The position numbers and the translations under genes are program-made. Source: Coemansia sp. RSA 922 (Eukaryota; Kickxellomycota; Kickxellomycetes; Kickxellales; Kickxellaceae). From it: DNA of 64,000 nt. The stretch is from the NCBI GenBank assembly GCA_027577415.1, contig JANBQS010000008.1, positions 1-64,000 on the forward strand, written 5' to 3'. This document shows, one piece after another, positions 51,392 to 61,438 of the stretch. How positions within the stretch are numbered: position 1 is the stretch's first letter; every line of letters starts with the position of its first letter. The notes beneath the pieces are model-generated. The model made no database searches. It was not told where the DNA came from and worked only from the letters and a program-made list of their open reading frames with translations.

Positions 51392-51642
51392 TGTTTATGA
51401 TAATAATTTTTCTTATTTATTAAAAATCGCCGGGGATTAAAGCGGCGAGAGAAAAAAAGATGTGCGTGATCGCCCCCCTAGCATGTGTGGTGGCGTGATC
51501 ATCCTTTTTTTTGGCTTGTTGTCCAGACTTTTTCTTTTTTGTATTTTCAAATTCCAATCTCTCTATTATTATTATTCCTATTTTTTTTACATCTTCAGCT
51601 CTGGTAGCTGTTGTTTCTTCTTTTTTCTTTTTCTATTTTGCA

Positions 51643-53883
51643 ATGCTGGACCTTAAAAACTCGACGTATGCGGATATTCGTCCGCACAAGCGTACGCTAC
51701 TCCACCGGTTCGAGCTATGGATGATTAACGATGGCAAGATGTACCTGTACTTTGGGTTTTGGATAATAATCCAAGCGCTGTTGTTTTCGCTCGCTATCGT
51801 CAATTACCTGTACTATCCGATGTGGCAAGACATGAAGGATCTGTTGGGGATTACGTTCATCACAGCTCGCTCGTCGGCGCTGGCGCTGCATGTGGACACG
51901 GCGCTGGTCCTGTTTCCGGTGTGTCGGACGGTGATCTCGTGGATCCGGACTACGCCGCTGAACCGGATCATTCCGTTTGACCACGCGATTCTGTTCCACA
52001 TGGTCATCGGGTACTCGATTCTGTTTTTCACGCTGGTGCACATGGCGTCGCACTACCACAACTACTACAAGGTGTCGAAGGCCACGGGCGTGGCGTACTG
52101 GCGGCTGCTGTTCACGACGGGGCACAGCATCACGGGGCACATTATGTCTCTGTGTATGATCGTTATGGGGATTACGGGGGCGGCGAGGGTGCGGCGCAAG
52201 CACTTTAACGTGTTTTTCAACCTGCACCACTTGTTTGTGGTGTACTTTGCGTGCTTCTCGATCCACGGGGCGTTCTGCCTGCTGAAGCCCAACCAGCCGC
52301 CGTACTGCACGTCGGGCGGCAACTTTTGGAAGTACTGGCTGGCCAGCGGGCTGGTGTACTTGTTTGAGCGGCTGTCGCGCGAGTTCCGGGCCAGCTGGCG
52401 GTCGCGCGAGATGCGCGTGCAGAAGGTCATCCTGCACCCAGGCAAGGTCATCGAGGTGCAGTTCCGCAAGCCGCGCGCGTTCAAGGGGCTTGCCGGGCAG
52501 TACGCGTTCCTCAACTGCCCGGCCGTGTCGACGCAGCAGTGGCACCCGTTTACGCTGACGAGCGCGCCCGAGGAGGACTACGTGTCCATGCACATCCGGC
52601 TGGCGGGCGACTGGACCAAGGCCTTTGCCGAGACCCTGGGCGCGACTGAGGAGAACTGGAAGGCCCTGGAGCAGTCGCTGGGCGAGGTCGACGCGCGGAC
52701 CGTCAAGCGCCGGTCGAAGAAGCCGGGCGTGCGCAAGTCTGTTGCCCCCGCTGCTGCTGGCCGCGACAGCATGGCCTATGCACCCATTCCGCGAGGGGCG
52801 GCCGGCCAGCGCAGAAACACCGCGCTTTCGGCCAACCGCCGCCACACGATGCTGCTCGTTGACCAGTCCGACGACCACGACGCCGGCCCGCCGCTGCCGC
52901 CTGGCGCGCATACGTATGGCGCTGGGCGCGGGCAGTCGGGCCTTGCCTCGCGCCTCTCGCAGTACCTGGGAGCTGGCGGCCAGGGCAGCTTCAACGTGCC
53001 GAAGATGCCGTCGCTTAAGCAGCTGCAGGACCATTACTTGCGCGAGGGCGCGGCTTCTGGGGCCCAGTCGAAGGGCGACCCGCTGCATCAGCCGATTGAG
53101 GAGTACGAGATGACTAGCACGGCTGCCGCGTCGGGCAGTGCGCATGGCAGTGGGTCGACTGTTGCTGAGGAGGAAGCAGACGGCATGCAGCAGCTCAAGG
53201 CCATTGTTAACGGAGAGGACGAGTGGGAATCGCTGCCTGTGGGTCCCAACAATCGCCTGGGGCCGGAGCCCGTTGCCCACATGTCCGCCAACATTCTGCC
53301 GCAGGTATTGGTTGACGGGCCGTTTGGGTCGGCGTCCGAGGACGTGTTCAACCACGAGATTGCCATGCTGTTCTGCGCGGGCATCGGGTGCACGCCGTTT
53401 GCCAGCGTGCTGAAGTCAATCTGGTACCGGCTGAGCTACCCCGAGGGATCGTTCAGGCTGCGCAAGGTGTATTTCTTCTGGGTGCAGCGTGACACCAAGT
53501 CGTTCGAGTGGTTCCAGGATCTGCTCAAGGCCATTGAGGAGGAGGACGATGCGCGTATGCAGGAGTATGGTGACTCGGCGGAGAAGATGATCGAAATCCA
53601 TACGTATCTGACGGGCAAACTGAATATGACGCAGATGGAGCATGTCCATATGAACGAGGATGAGTTGGATCCTATCACGGGGCTGAGAAGTCCGACTAAC
53701 TTTGGAAGACCCAATACTGATCTTATCTTTAGGGCTGTCGCTCATGAACATCCTGCGACAGATGTCGGTGTTTTCTTCTGTGGCCCTGTCAAACTTGGCT
53801 CTACTATTGAGTCTGCTGCTAAGAAATGGTCGAGTGAAGGCCAGGATGGCACCAAATTTTATTATAATAAGGAGAATTTTTAA
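51643..53883 (+). CDS. noxA: NADPH oxidase, NoxA/Nox2 type
   Basis: 746 aa from ATG at 51643. A six-helix ferric-reductase core with two haem-ligand pairs spaced as in Nox enzymes: H119/H133 and H195/H208. The FAD-binding HPFTLTSAP starts at residue 301; the NADPH region has DGPFGSASEDVF at about 558-569, FCAGIGCTPFASVLKS at 577-592, CGP at 713-715 and the terminal KENF. The enzyme passes electrons from NADPH across the membrane to oxygen, giving superoxide; in fungi it drives development and hyphal fusion. Odd feature: residues ~350-550 between FAD and NADPH parts are a disordered insert (Ala/Gly/Ser/Pro/Gln-rich) absent from the usual ~550-aa NoxA. No EF-hands, so not NoxC. Confidence 0.92.
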   Translation: MLDLKNSTYADIRPHKRTLLHRFELWMINDGKMYLYFGFWIIIQALLFSLAIVNYLYYPMWQDMKDLLGITFITARSSALALHVDTALVLFPVCRTVISWIRTTPLNRIIPFDHAILFHMVIGYSILFFTLVHMASHYHNYYKVSKATGVAYWRLLFTTGHSITGHIMSLCMIVMGITGAARVRRKHFNVFFNLHHLFVVYFACFSIHGAFCLLKPNQPPYCTSGGNFWKYWLASGLVYLFERLSREFRASWRSREMRVQKVILHPGKVIEVQFRKPRAFKGLAGQYAFLNCPAVSTQQWHPFTLTSAPEEDYVSMHIRLAGDWTKAFAETLGATEENWKALEQSLGEVDARTVKRRSKKPGVRKSVAPAAAGRDSMAYAPIPRGAAGQRRNTALSANRRHTMLLVDQSDDHDAGPPLPPGAHTYGAGRGQSGLASRLSQYLGAGGQGSFNVPKMPSLKQLQDHYLREGAASGAQSKGDPLHQPIEEYEMTSTAAASGSAHGSGSTVAEEEADGMQQLKAIVNGEDEWESLPVGPNNRLGPEPVAHMSANILPQVLVDGPFGSASEDVFNHEIAMLFCAGIGCTPFASVLKSIWYRLSYPEGSFRLRKVYFFWVQRDTKSFEWFQDLLKAIEEEDDARMQEYGDSAEKMIEIHTYLTGKLNMTQMEHVHMNEDELDPITGLRSPTNFGRPNTDLIFRAVAHEHPATDVGVFFCGPVKLGSTIESAAKKWSSEGQDGTKFYYNKENF

Positions 53884-54075
53884 AGGAAAAAATAATAAAG
53901 AAATTTATGTGTGCTCACTCCTTTTTGCTCGTCCTTTGCTCATCCTTTTTTTCTTTTCTTTTCTTTTCTTTCGAGCGACATAAAAATGGAAGGAAGGGAG
54001 AGAGAAGAAAGAACCACTCTTTTTCTTTTCTGCTTTCCTCAATTTCTTCATATTTATTGCATTTATTTTGTTTCA

Positions 54076-54564
54076 ATGTCTTGGCCATTTGTCATTACTG
54101 ACGAACCTACTGATGCTCCTATTGATCGGGACCCTAGAGACATATACTTGGATCCTATTTGTGATGACAAGCAAGAAGCCATGAGATTGACAAATTATTT
54201 TATGCAATCACACTGTATCGATTTCTCAAAGTATGATGATATTTCTAGCAACAACAATCATGAATTTACTTTTGATGGTGATAATGGTGGTGCTCATTTT
54301 ATATTCTCCGTGAAACCCCTTGATAATCACAAGTGGAAGTTGGATATTAGACGAGTATATAGGCCAGAAGATGAGAATAACAGTGGCTCGGATGAAGATG
54401 CTAATGACAGTGGTTTTGAAGAAGGTGAGAATGACAGTGGTTTGGATGATGATGATGAGACTACCTCCAGCAAAGATATTGACATTAGGCAGGGTAGCGA
54501 CCAAGAATACATGGGTGATATGAGCACTGGTCCTGCTGATCTTAGCTCCAAAGAAGGACTTTGA
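54076..54564 (+). CDS. small acidic protein with repeated NDSG motif
   Basis: 162 aa from ATG at 54076. The N-terminal 100 residues look globular (YLDPICDDKQEAMRLTNYFM, FSVKPLDNHKWKLDIRRVY). The C-terminal part is acidic with a repeated N(D/N)SG unit (ENNSGSDED, ANDSGFEEG, ENDSGLDDD) that resembles phosphorylation-rich degron or casein-kinase substrates. No known domain. Codon use is AT-rich like the small genes further right, not like the GC-rich oxidase 190 bases upstream. Confidence 0.6.
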   Translation: MSWPFVITDEPTDAPIDRDPRDIYLDPICDDKQEAMRLTNYFMQSHCIDFSKYDDISSNNNHEFTFDGDNGGAHFIFSVKPLDNHKWKLDIRRVYRPEDENNSGSDEDANDSGFEEGENDSGLDDDDETTSSKDIDIRQGSDQEYMGDMSTGPADLSSKEGL

Positions 54565-54818
54565 TCAGGGGGCGAGTAAGGTTTTTTTTTAGCTCTCTGT
54601 TGTTCGAGGAGTAGTGTACTAAGCGCTAGCCAGTTAGAGATACTTTTTTTTCTTAGCAAAAAAATAAATCCTATTTCTAACATTTTATTCTTGACAAATA
54701 TAGCAACTAGGTTTTTGTTTATTTGTGTGTGTCTTGGTACTATATTGAAAGAATAAAAAAATCACATAAACTAGCCTTATAAAAAAAATATAGAAACTAG
54801 GTTTTTTTTCTCTTTCTC

Positions 54819-55127
54819 TCAGTTATATTCGGAACTGTGGTATAGGATATTGATTTTTGGGTTTTCATCACCTTTAAATACACTTGACATGAGTGCATCC
54901 TTCTCTGTCCAATAATTGTCATTATATAAAATAGTAAAAGGTTTGTTTGTCAAAAATGGTAGTGCTCCAACTTGAATGCATAACGTCGATATGGTGTCCT
55001 TTGGCTTCAATGGAAAGTTGGTAGTTACACCATCTGGCCCCAAAACTGAAACAGTGTATCCTGTTACTAATCTGCTTGAACTCGTTGAAGCTTTATGATC
55101 GCTGGGTGAAGGTGTGCTCTGAGACAT
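54819..55127 (-). CDS. small protein with ubiquitin-like (beta-grasp) pattern
   Basis: 102 aa from ATG at 55127 (MSQSTPSPSDHKASTSSSRL; a Ser-rich leader of about 20). The core reads as strand GYTVSVLGPDG, strand VTTNFPLKPK, helix DTISTLCIQVGALP, strand PFTILYND, a loop, then strand KINILYHS. This is the order and spacing of ubiquitin (strand-strand-helix-strand-strand, about 75 residues), including the P.DTI helix start. There is no C-terminal GG, so it would not be conjugated in the usual way. The fold is inferred from pattern. Crinkler headers in fungi have a similar fold. Confidence 0.5.
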   Translation of the reverse strand: MSQSTPSPSDHKASTSSSRLVTGYTVSVLGPDGVTTNFPLKPKDTISTLCIQVGALPFLTNKPFTILYNDNYWTEKDALMSSVFKGDENPKINILYHSSEYN

Positions 55128-56608
55128 GACTGACAAAATATATTGTTGGAATAAGCCAATAATAACAAATTAAAGAAATAGGTGATGAGAAAAGGAAGAG
55201 AAAAATTCCCCCTACCAGAGCACACGCTCTTTAATAGGGCGACCAAGACAGGAGGGAGAGGAGGGGAAAAAAGCCAGTGCTCCTCTTCTTCAGTCAACGG
55301 CCAGTGGTTGGGGAGGGGTGGTGAAGACATGCTACGAATATAGAAAAAAAAACACAATATTTTTCTGGACTTGGCCATTAATAGCCTCAGATTTTGGGGT
55401 ACTCCTTTTTGGCCAACCTTTGAAACTACTTTTTGCTCAGCTTCCCCTTTTTTTCAAAAGATGACGAACACAGAAAACAGCACCTATGCATCCATTTTTT
55501 TTTCAGCGGATTTTCTTTGAAATCCCTTTTTAAAGACATTTGCCATCCCCCAGGATTCCGCAGTTTTCCTCAACATGAATTTGCTCTGGAATGCATCCTA
55601 CCCAAGCTGCCTTTCTTTCTTTTACCAGCCCTTAAAGAATCCTTTTTGCCCAGCTTTTCTTTTTTTAAAGGTGACTTTAGCACAGAAAACAACGCTCCTC
55701 ACTCCATTGTCCCCTCTCTCCCTACACCCAAAGCTACCAAACGCTGTTTCCTATCATTTTTTCCCTTGCCTTCAAACATCCTTATGAAGCTACAATACCA
55801 AAAGAAATTCCTCTAATTGTAATAATCGCGTGAATAAACTAGGAAAATGCTTTTTATATTGTATGTATAGTCACGAATACACTCGGGTGTGTGATATAGG
55901 CCCTGACAGTAAAACTCTGGCCTCTGTGTCTTAGTTGTCTACTAAGCACAATAACCATTCCACTACGAAGAAGTTGGCTGACCTACTTGACCACAATATA
56001 CTTGTTGCACTTGCTCACACTGGTCTGCTCAAATGTCTATGGTGCAGCTGACAACGATAATAAGGAGATTTGGTCAAAAGCAATCATTATCCATAGCTAT
56101 GAGTATGGCAGTGTTTGCCAATATCATGGGCAATATTGAAGGCTGCCCCTGTTGCTGTTTACAGCACTGCATTTAATGCTCATATGGGTCAGGCTATGCA
56201 CTTGGTACGCTCTGTGGTACATCCCGCCTATGTCAATGCGCCCTTACCATATCTTGCTGCCTGCCTCTGCACTTTATGAACAGTTTGCGAACACGCAGAT
56301 GCACCTGACAACATCAGACACTCTTGTTTCTTTGGCTAGTGGAGACTCTAAAGACGCAGTAATGGCTGATGCGGAGAAAGTAGAGGAGCCTTTTGTCACT
56401 GCTATTAGCAAACCTGCTACTCTTGGAAGTTTGTGGCCTAAGCCAACCCTGATTGCATTCAATCTATTCAATTACTCCTTTATTTCCTTACAACTAGCAA
56501 ATTCAGTAAATCCTTAACAATACTAGTTGTACATTGCTCACATTGATCTCTAGATGTGACAGCCACAAGTACTCTATTTTATTCTATCAATGGCGTAAGC
56601 TATAAAGA
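55128..56608. other. 1.5-kb spacer with promoter repeat and possible relic
   Basis: 55201-55265 is a promoter-like block shared with 57177-57222 (see findings). 55433-55490 and 55645-55700 are direct repeats (tttttgcYcagctt…cacagaaaacarc). About 56130-56480 reads as decayed coding text on the plus strand (KAAPVAVYSTAFNAHMGQAM, then in another frame EQFANTQMHLTTSDTLVSLA); source not recognised. Confidence 0.4.
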
Positions 56609-57056
56609 TTAATCTGTCAGTGTTACTTCTTGACTGGGAAGTGGAACTTTTAGTCTCTTGTAGACGTAACGTTTTTTCGTTTCTTTGTTGGTTTTATTAA
56701 AATTGACAAAATAATTTTCCAATGTGCTGGCGTCAACTTCATAATCAAGTAACTTATCCAAAGGCTTCCCTTCTACTTTAATATTTGGAGATGCAAACAA
56801 TAAGACACAATCTGTTTTCCTCAGACACACTAGAATCATTTTGATATTTAACCCATCCAGTCTTATCTGAATTGCTATAGTAGATAGCTATATACTGACG
56901 ATTCGTCCATCCCTTGATTGCCGAGTCAATTTCCAATGCAAATAAATGGATTTGTGGAAACGACTCTTTCTTTAACTTGTAAGTGCCCACAAAAGAGACT
57001 TCCTTTTTATCGCTTCCTGAAACCACGTAAACCTTTGCTATACACTCTTCGGACAT
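56609..57056 (-). pseudogene. small fast-evolving protein, frameshifted (family S, member 2)
   Basis: ATG at 57056 (MSEECIAKVYVVSG). The frame runs to about 56825, where one surplus A in GAGGAAAACAG shifts it; removing one A restores an alignment without gaps to the member at 58345 (…SEETDCVLLFASP… against …TTTDSVMLLTPE…), continuing through LDKLLDYEVD to the stop at 56609. Intact, it would have about 148 residues. A homopolymer lesion may also be an assembly error. It shares its promoter block with 55127 and 58803. Confidence 0.65.
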
Positions 57057-57677
57057 GGTTGGAAAACTTTAAATGTTTAGATATAGTAAGCTAAATATGT
57101 ATGGTGAAAACAAGTAATAAAAAGGGATGGGGCAGTGATGCTTTTGTCCAGCATCCATTCCCCCACAGAGGGCGGGCTTCTTAAATAGGGCAGCTGAGAC
57201 AGGAGGGAGAGAAGGAAAAATACAACACTTCTTTTCTCCAGTGAACCTTTTGGGGTTGGATGATGTCACATTTTGGCACTACAATGGAAAAAACACTCTA
57301 TTTTACACACCTGTCTGTTAATTGCCTCTGATTGGAGATTTCTTTGACCAGCCTTTGTAGCCTTTTTCTCTGCTTCTAATGCTTTATTGCGAATGACGTA
57401 TGCCAAGAAAAGAGCGCCCTACTTTTCTTTGTTTAAAAGCAATGACATCATTGCCATCCCCTTTTTCCTTGAGTGTTGAAAGGATCCCTTTCTGCCCTAC
57501 ACCCAACTTTTTTTTTTTGCTAATGACAATGGTTTTTTGCTGGCAACTTGGACAAGAGAAGAGTGCCCGGGCTCTTTTCCGCACTTTTTTTGGGCAAATT
57601 CTTATTCTATATTATTTTGCCCTTCATCTGCAGCCACATCACATCGTGTCAAATACATCAGCACCAGCACAAAATCT
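57057..57677. promoter_or_regulatory. divergent spacer with shared promoter block
   Basis: The minus-strand block 57117-57222 (TATTTAAGAAGCCCGCC with its flanks; aaagggatggggcagtgatgctt) recurs at 58866-58890 and 55201-55265 ahead of other minus-strand small genes. Plus-strand TATATT near 57608 precedes the ORF at 57678. Confidence 0.45.
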
Positions 57678-57962
57678 ATGGCTGTTGAGGAACATCACGT
57701 ATCCATTGCTGATAGCAGTGGGTATGTGACTGCCTTGCGCCTGGTATCTCGCACATCCATCAGTAGAGCTGTGCCTTTGGCATGGGTGGATGCACTTCTC
57801 ACACCTTGTGCTGCCCTTGGGGGCTTCACAGTTGGTGGCGAAGGACGGCGGACATTTACGTGTTTGGAGTGCCTAAAAGAGTGTGGAAGGACCACCTCGC
57901 GGGGAGTTTGTTTATGTGTAGCAACTTGCCCAATCCCTTGCCCACCTTCTATGGTGGTTTAA
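57678..57962 (+). CDS. possible small protein, uncertain
   Basis: 94 aa from ATG at 57678 (MAVEEHHVSIADSSGYVTAL). The first 20 residues resemble the start of 30425 (HYYAVSVDSEGY), with a strand and S/D..GY turn, after which the sequence becomes rich in Cys, Thr and Pro and does not look like the family. It may be a family relic with a changed tail, or chance. Upstream TATA-like text is present. Confidence 0.3.
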   Translation: MAVEEHHVSIADSSGYVTALRLVSRTSISRAVPLAWVDALLTPCAALGGFTVGGEGRRTFTCLECLKECGRTTSRGVCLCVATCPIPCPPSMVV

Positions 57963-58344
57963 CTTTTGTTAGGGCTGAACCCGACTCTGGTTGGGTTATT
58001 GCCAGGGCACTGCACCACATAATCCTTCTACTTTTTTGTGTGAAGTAATGGTAGCGTTCAGGCTTTGCACCATAAATTGACCCCCACTAGGGGATTTGTT
58101 TGGTATTTATTTATTGAAGAATAAGGTCAGTTCACTCTCAATCTACTCTCAGTTCACTCTCTGGTGCAGTGCAAGCTAAACAGTGTGAGCCAAAACTTGT
58201 CATCACGTCTGCATGTAAACTAGCTGTTTAAGGATTTCAAAAATTAATACTCTAATTTACTATGATAATGGTAAAGAACTAAAAAAAATAAAGGCCAAAT
58301 CGAGTGAAAACTGTAATGGTCAATCTATAATCTTTACTACTTTA
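57963..58344. other. intergenic, nothing recognised
   Basis: Contains a short direct repeat (cagttcactctc) at about 58130-58162; nothing else supported. Confidence 0.4.
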
Positions 58345-58803
58345 CTACTTTATCTCTTCCACTCCTGGAATAGATATGTCAACAGAAAGTTTTCCAGCAT
58401 AGTCATACTTTTTGTTTTTTCCTCCAGGAATCTTGTAGTCGTTAAAATGGTTAAATAGTGTTGTATAATCAGTATTGAAATCCAGTAGCTTGTTAAAGAC
58501 GGCGCTTTCAATTTCAAAAACTTCGGGTGTAAGGAGCATGACAGAATCTGTGGTAGTCTCCAGAATCCCATCTGTACCTTTAGTATACCTGATCCATGCA
58601 CTTGCGGTTGAATTACTGTAATGGGCTGATACAACTGGAGTTGTCACCGTTTGATTTACTGCTTTGAGTAATATTCTTTTAAATTTAAGCACATTTGGGC
58701 AAAGTTATCTGTTTATCTTAAATAAACCTACGTAATTTACTTCTTTTACTTGCTTGCCCGGAATATTGCTTACTGCGTAAACTTTCATATTATACTCTGT
58801 CAT
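58345..58803 (-). pseudogene. small fast-evolving protein, one in-frame stop (family S, member 3)
   Basis: ATG at 58803 (MTEYNMKVYAVSNIPGKQVK). A TAA follows KINR, where member 2 has E in KKESFPQI; the same frame continues straight on (LCPNVLKFKRILLKAVNQ) and aligns to member 2 to the end at 58345 (HFNDYKIPGGKNKKYDYAGK). No frame change is needed, so this is one nonsense codon in an otherwise open 152-codon frame. Recent pseudogene, assembly error or readthrough. Confidence 0.7.
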
Positions 58804-59141
58804 GGCTAACAGCTTTAAGGTGTGTAGACGATAGAAGCAAAAAATATATAGGGTCTAAAGAGAAATAAAGGGGATGGGGCAGTGATGCTTGAAAGCCTTG
58901 TTTTGGGCAAAGCAAAAAGATTACATAGTAAAGTGGTCATGTTGGGGAAGGGGAAAGCTGACACGTCTTACCCAACAGAAGAAAAAATGACAGCCTCTTG
59001 ACAGCCATTCCTTCTGCTTAAGCCAATAGACATGGTGTAAAAAGCACGTCTGCTGTATAATTGAAACAAAATATTCTACAGCTCATCCTATACATTCTAA
59101 TAATTCTACTACTGGTACAACGCTTACTTATTTAACAACCC
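58804..59141. promoter_or_regulatory. divergent spacer
   Basis: aaaggggatggggcagtgatgcttg at 58866-58890 matches 57121-57143 upstream of family S member 2. It lies between small genes at 58803 (minus) and 59142 (plus). Confidence 0.45.
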
Positions 59142-59405
59142 ATGTCAAGTATTGACCAAACGCCTAATCTAAAATTTAATCAAGTTCAATGCACTTCTCT
59201 GGAGGGAGTAGCCAGTCATATTATAATGTATGCTGTAAGCAATGGAGTCAAGGTCATTCCTACTGAAGCTGGAATCAGAGGTCTGATGTGTGGTGATTAC
59301 TCTCTTGACTATATTATAGAGAAAGGTGATGGTGTGGTAGTCCACTTCATGGCATTCAAGGATGAGGATGGATGGAGTTTGATTTCAACAATATCTGACA
59401 GTTGA
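59142..59405 (+). CDS. small protein of unknown function
   Basis: 87 aa from ATG at 59142 (MSSIDQTPNLKFNQVQCTSL). Alternating short strands and turns (IIMYAVSNGVKVIPTEAGI, DYIIEKGDGVVVHFMAFKD); ends WSLISTISDS. No signal peptide or known domain. AT-rich leader with TATTTAAC just before the ATG. Size, codon use and location fit the other small genes here, but I cannot align it to them. Confidence 0.5.
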   Translation: MSSIDQTPNLKFNQVQCTSLEGVASHIIMYAVSNGVKVIPTEAGIRGLMCGDYSLDYIIEKGDGVVVHFMAFKDEDGWSLISTISDS

Positions 59406-60484
59406 GATGACAAGAAGAAACTGGTTAATGATGATTTGAAATTACCTGAGCTGTTGCCTATAAATACAACCCCAGATTCTTAAAACGGTTTAGACATGTC
59501 TAGTAAACTTGAACGTATATGCTACCAGCCAACATTGTCTCACTGGCCACTGTGCATAACTTTTTAGACTCTTGAATAGTTATATGTTGCAGGTGTTTAG
59601 CTGGTTGGTTTCCCTTCAATACATAATATACTGTTGAACTAACACAAGCACTAAACATTTTGGTTCAGACAATATAAGGGTTGGTAGGTTAGAAAAAAGG
59701 ACATGACTGAGCAGCTGTTGTTGCCAACCTTGCTTGTAGGTTCTCCATGTATAGTAGACAAGCGGAATGCACTGTGTACAGCCTTTTAGCAGTTGCTGCA
59801 CAATAGTAGGGTGCTAACAAGTGCCAAAAAGATTACAGGCACTTTGCATGGAAGGAAAGGTATGCTTAAACATGCAAGTAAGGACTTTTTGGAGAACATT
59901 CTCCAGAAAGACAACCTCCCAGCTCAAAGTCTTGCAGCTAAAAGAACAAAAATAGCCAATGCAAACAGGAGTAAAAAAAAGGCTCTGCATAAAAATAGCT
60001 GCAAACACCTTTTTTGGCAGCACAAGCCATTTACCACTTGAGCAAGAGGAGGAAAAAAGAAAGAAGGTAGAGACTTTATGGAGTAGTTTCACAAATGGGC
60101 AAACTGGCAAGTCTCTCTGGAAGCAAGAGAATTGGCCACTTCTGCTCGGGTGATAAAGTATGAACTTGTTATGTGGGGGAATTGCTCTTACCAATACTAA
60201 TGTCAATGCCAACTTCAATGTTTATATGGATACATTTTATGACCCAGACTTTGTACTACAGATCTCTTACACAGATTAGGACCTAGGAACTCTGCTAAGC
60301 ACTCTTGGAAAGGACTAGACTTGCCCCTTTTGGTATGAATCTAATATAAAAATATCTAATTTTTGAACCATACTTTCTACTAAGCAGTTGATTTTATTTT
60401 CCATTTTTTTTAGCTGCCATGTATTTTTACAATTTTTATTATTATTTTTTCTCTATTATTAACTCTACTTTTTAATCTAAAACA
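59406..60484. other. 1.1-kb spacer, nothing supported
   Basis: Open frames here are Lys- or Phe-rich without ATG support. T-rich leader of NOSIP at the right end. Confidence 0.4.
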
Positions 60485-61393
60485 ATGGTCCGTCACTCGA
60501 AGAATAACACAGCGTCCGGTGTATTCACATACGCCGAACGACAAATGGTAGACTACGGTACCAAAAGTAAACGACTAGGCAGCGACTCCAAACGGCCCTT
60601 CGACTCTTGCTATCTCTGCCTCAACACAGCACGCGTACCCATGGTATGCCCCAGCGGACACATATCCTGTAAAGAGTGTGTTATACAGAGTATACTAGAA
60701 CAAAAAAAGACGATAGAACGAGCTAAACAAGAATACGCCGAATTCCAAACACAACAAGCCAGCGAACAAGCCGAACAGCAAAAGAATAGGGATGAGGCCG
60801 AAGTACAAAGATATATTGAGCGTGAAGTCGGATTGAGCAAAACTACAACAAACCACTCCGAATCGAGCGATATTGTGGCAAGTAAGCGGCCATTGATGAT
60901 AGAGTTCAGCGACAGTAGTAAGCGGCGGGCTATAGAAAGTAAAGACAAGGAAGTCGTAGTAACTAAGGAGAAACCTAAACTACCCAGTTTTTGGATCCCC
61001 AGCCTCGCACCCACCGCCAAGAGTACGGTAAGCGATCCCAGTAAGCTCTCGGTGCAGTGTCAGGCATCGTCGCCAGCCCACTCGCTAAAGCTCAAGCACC
61101 TGGTGGAGGTCCAATTCCGGACGTCGTCCAAGGGCGAGAAGCTGTGTCCGTCGTGCGACAAGCCTTTGCTCAACAGCACCAAGGTCAGCGTACTAGCGAA
61201 ATGCGGCCATGCAGTGTGTCAGCGCTGCGTCAACAACTTTGTGCTCACCACGCAGGCCGGTGCTTGCGTTGTGTGTCAGAAGAAAGTATCTGGAAAGACG
61301 GACGTCATTCTGATAGAGTCTGAGGGTACGGGATTCACTGGCGCTGGCGGCCGAATGGTAGCAACGCGCTACGACAGCGCACTTCAAGCTTAG
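60485..61393 (+). CDS. NOSIP: NOSIP family RING/U-box protein
   Basis: 302 aa from ATG at 60485. The start MVRHSKNNTASGVFTYAERQ is the NOSIP N-terminus. First modified RING/U-box: C42/C45 (CYLCL), C55, C62/C65. Coiled coil 70-115 (EQKKTIERAKQEYAEFQTQQ). A second, complete RING lies at C221/C224, C240, H242, C245/C248 and C261/C264. NOSIP proteins are E3 ubiquitin ligases that also sit in the spliceosome. The length matches the animal and fungal orthologues. No introns. Convergent with the RanBP3-like gene (45 bases between stops). Confidence 0.93.
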   Translation: MVRHSKNNTASGVFTYAERQMVDYGTKSKRLGSDSKRPFDSCYLCLNTARVPMVCPSGHISCKECVIQSILEQKKTIERAKQEYAEFQTQQASEQAEQQKNRDEAEVQRYIEREVGLSKTTTNHSESSDIVASKRPLMIEFSDSSKRRAIESKDKEVVVTKEKPKLPSFWIPSLAPTAKSTVSDPSKLSVQCQASSPAHSLKLKHLVEVQFRTSSKGEKLCPSCDKPLLNSTKVSVLAKCGHAVCQRCVNNFVLTTQAGACVVCQKKVSGKTDVILIESEGTGFTGAGGRMVATRYDSALQA

Positions 61394-61438
61394 GTCGATT
61401 CTTTTTCTTTATTAAATGAATGTTAATTTTTTTGGTAT

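Noticed and set aside
51715..53355. 546-codon minus-strand frame opposite NoxA
   Set aside because: Shadow frame due to high GC; the plus strand carries all Nox motifs.
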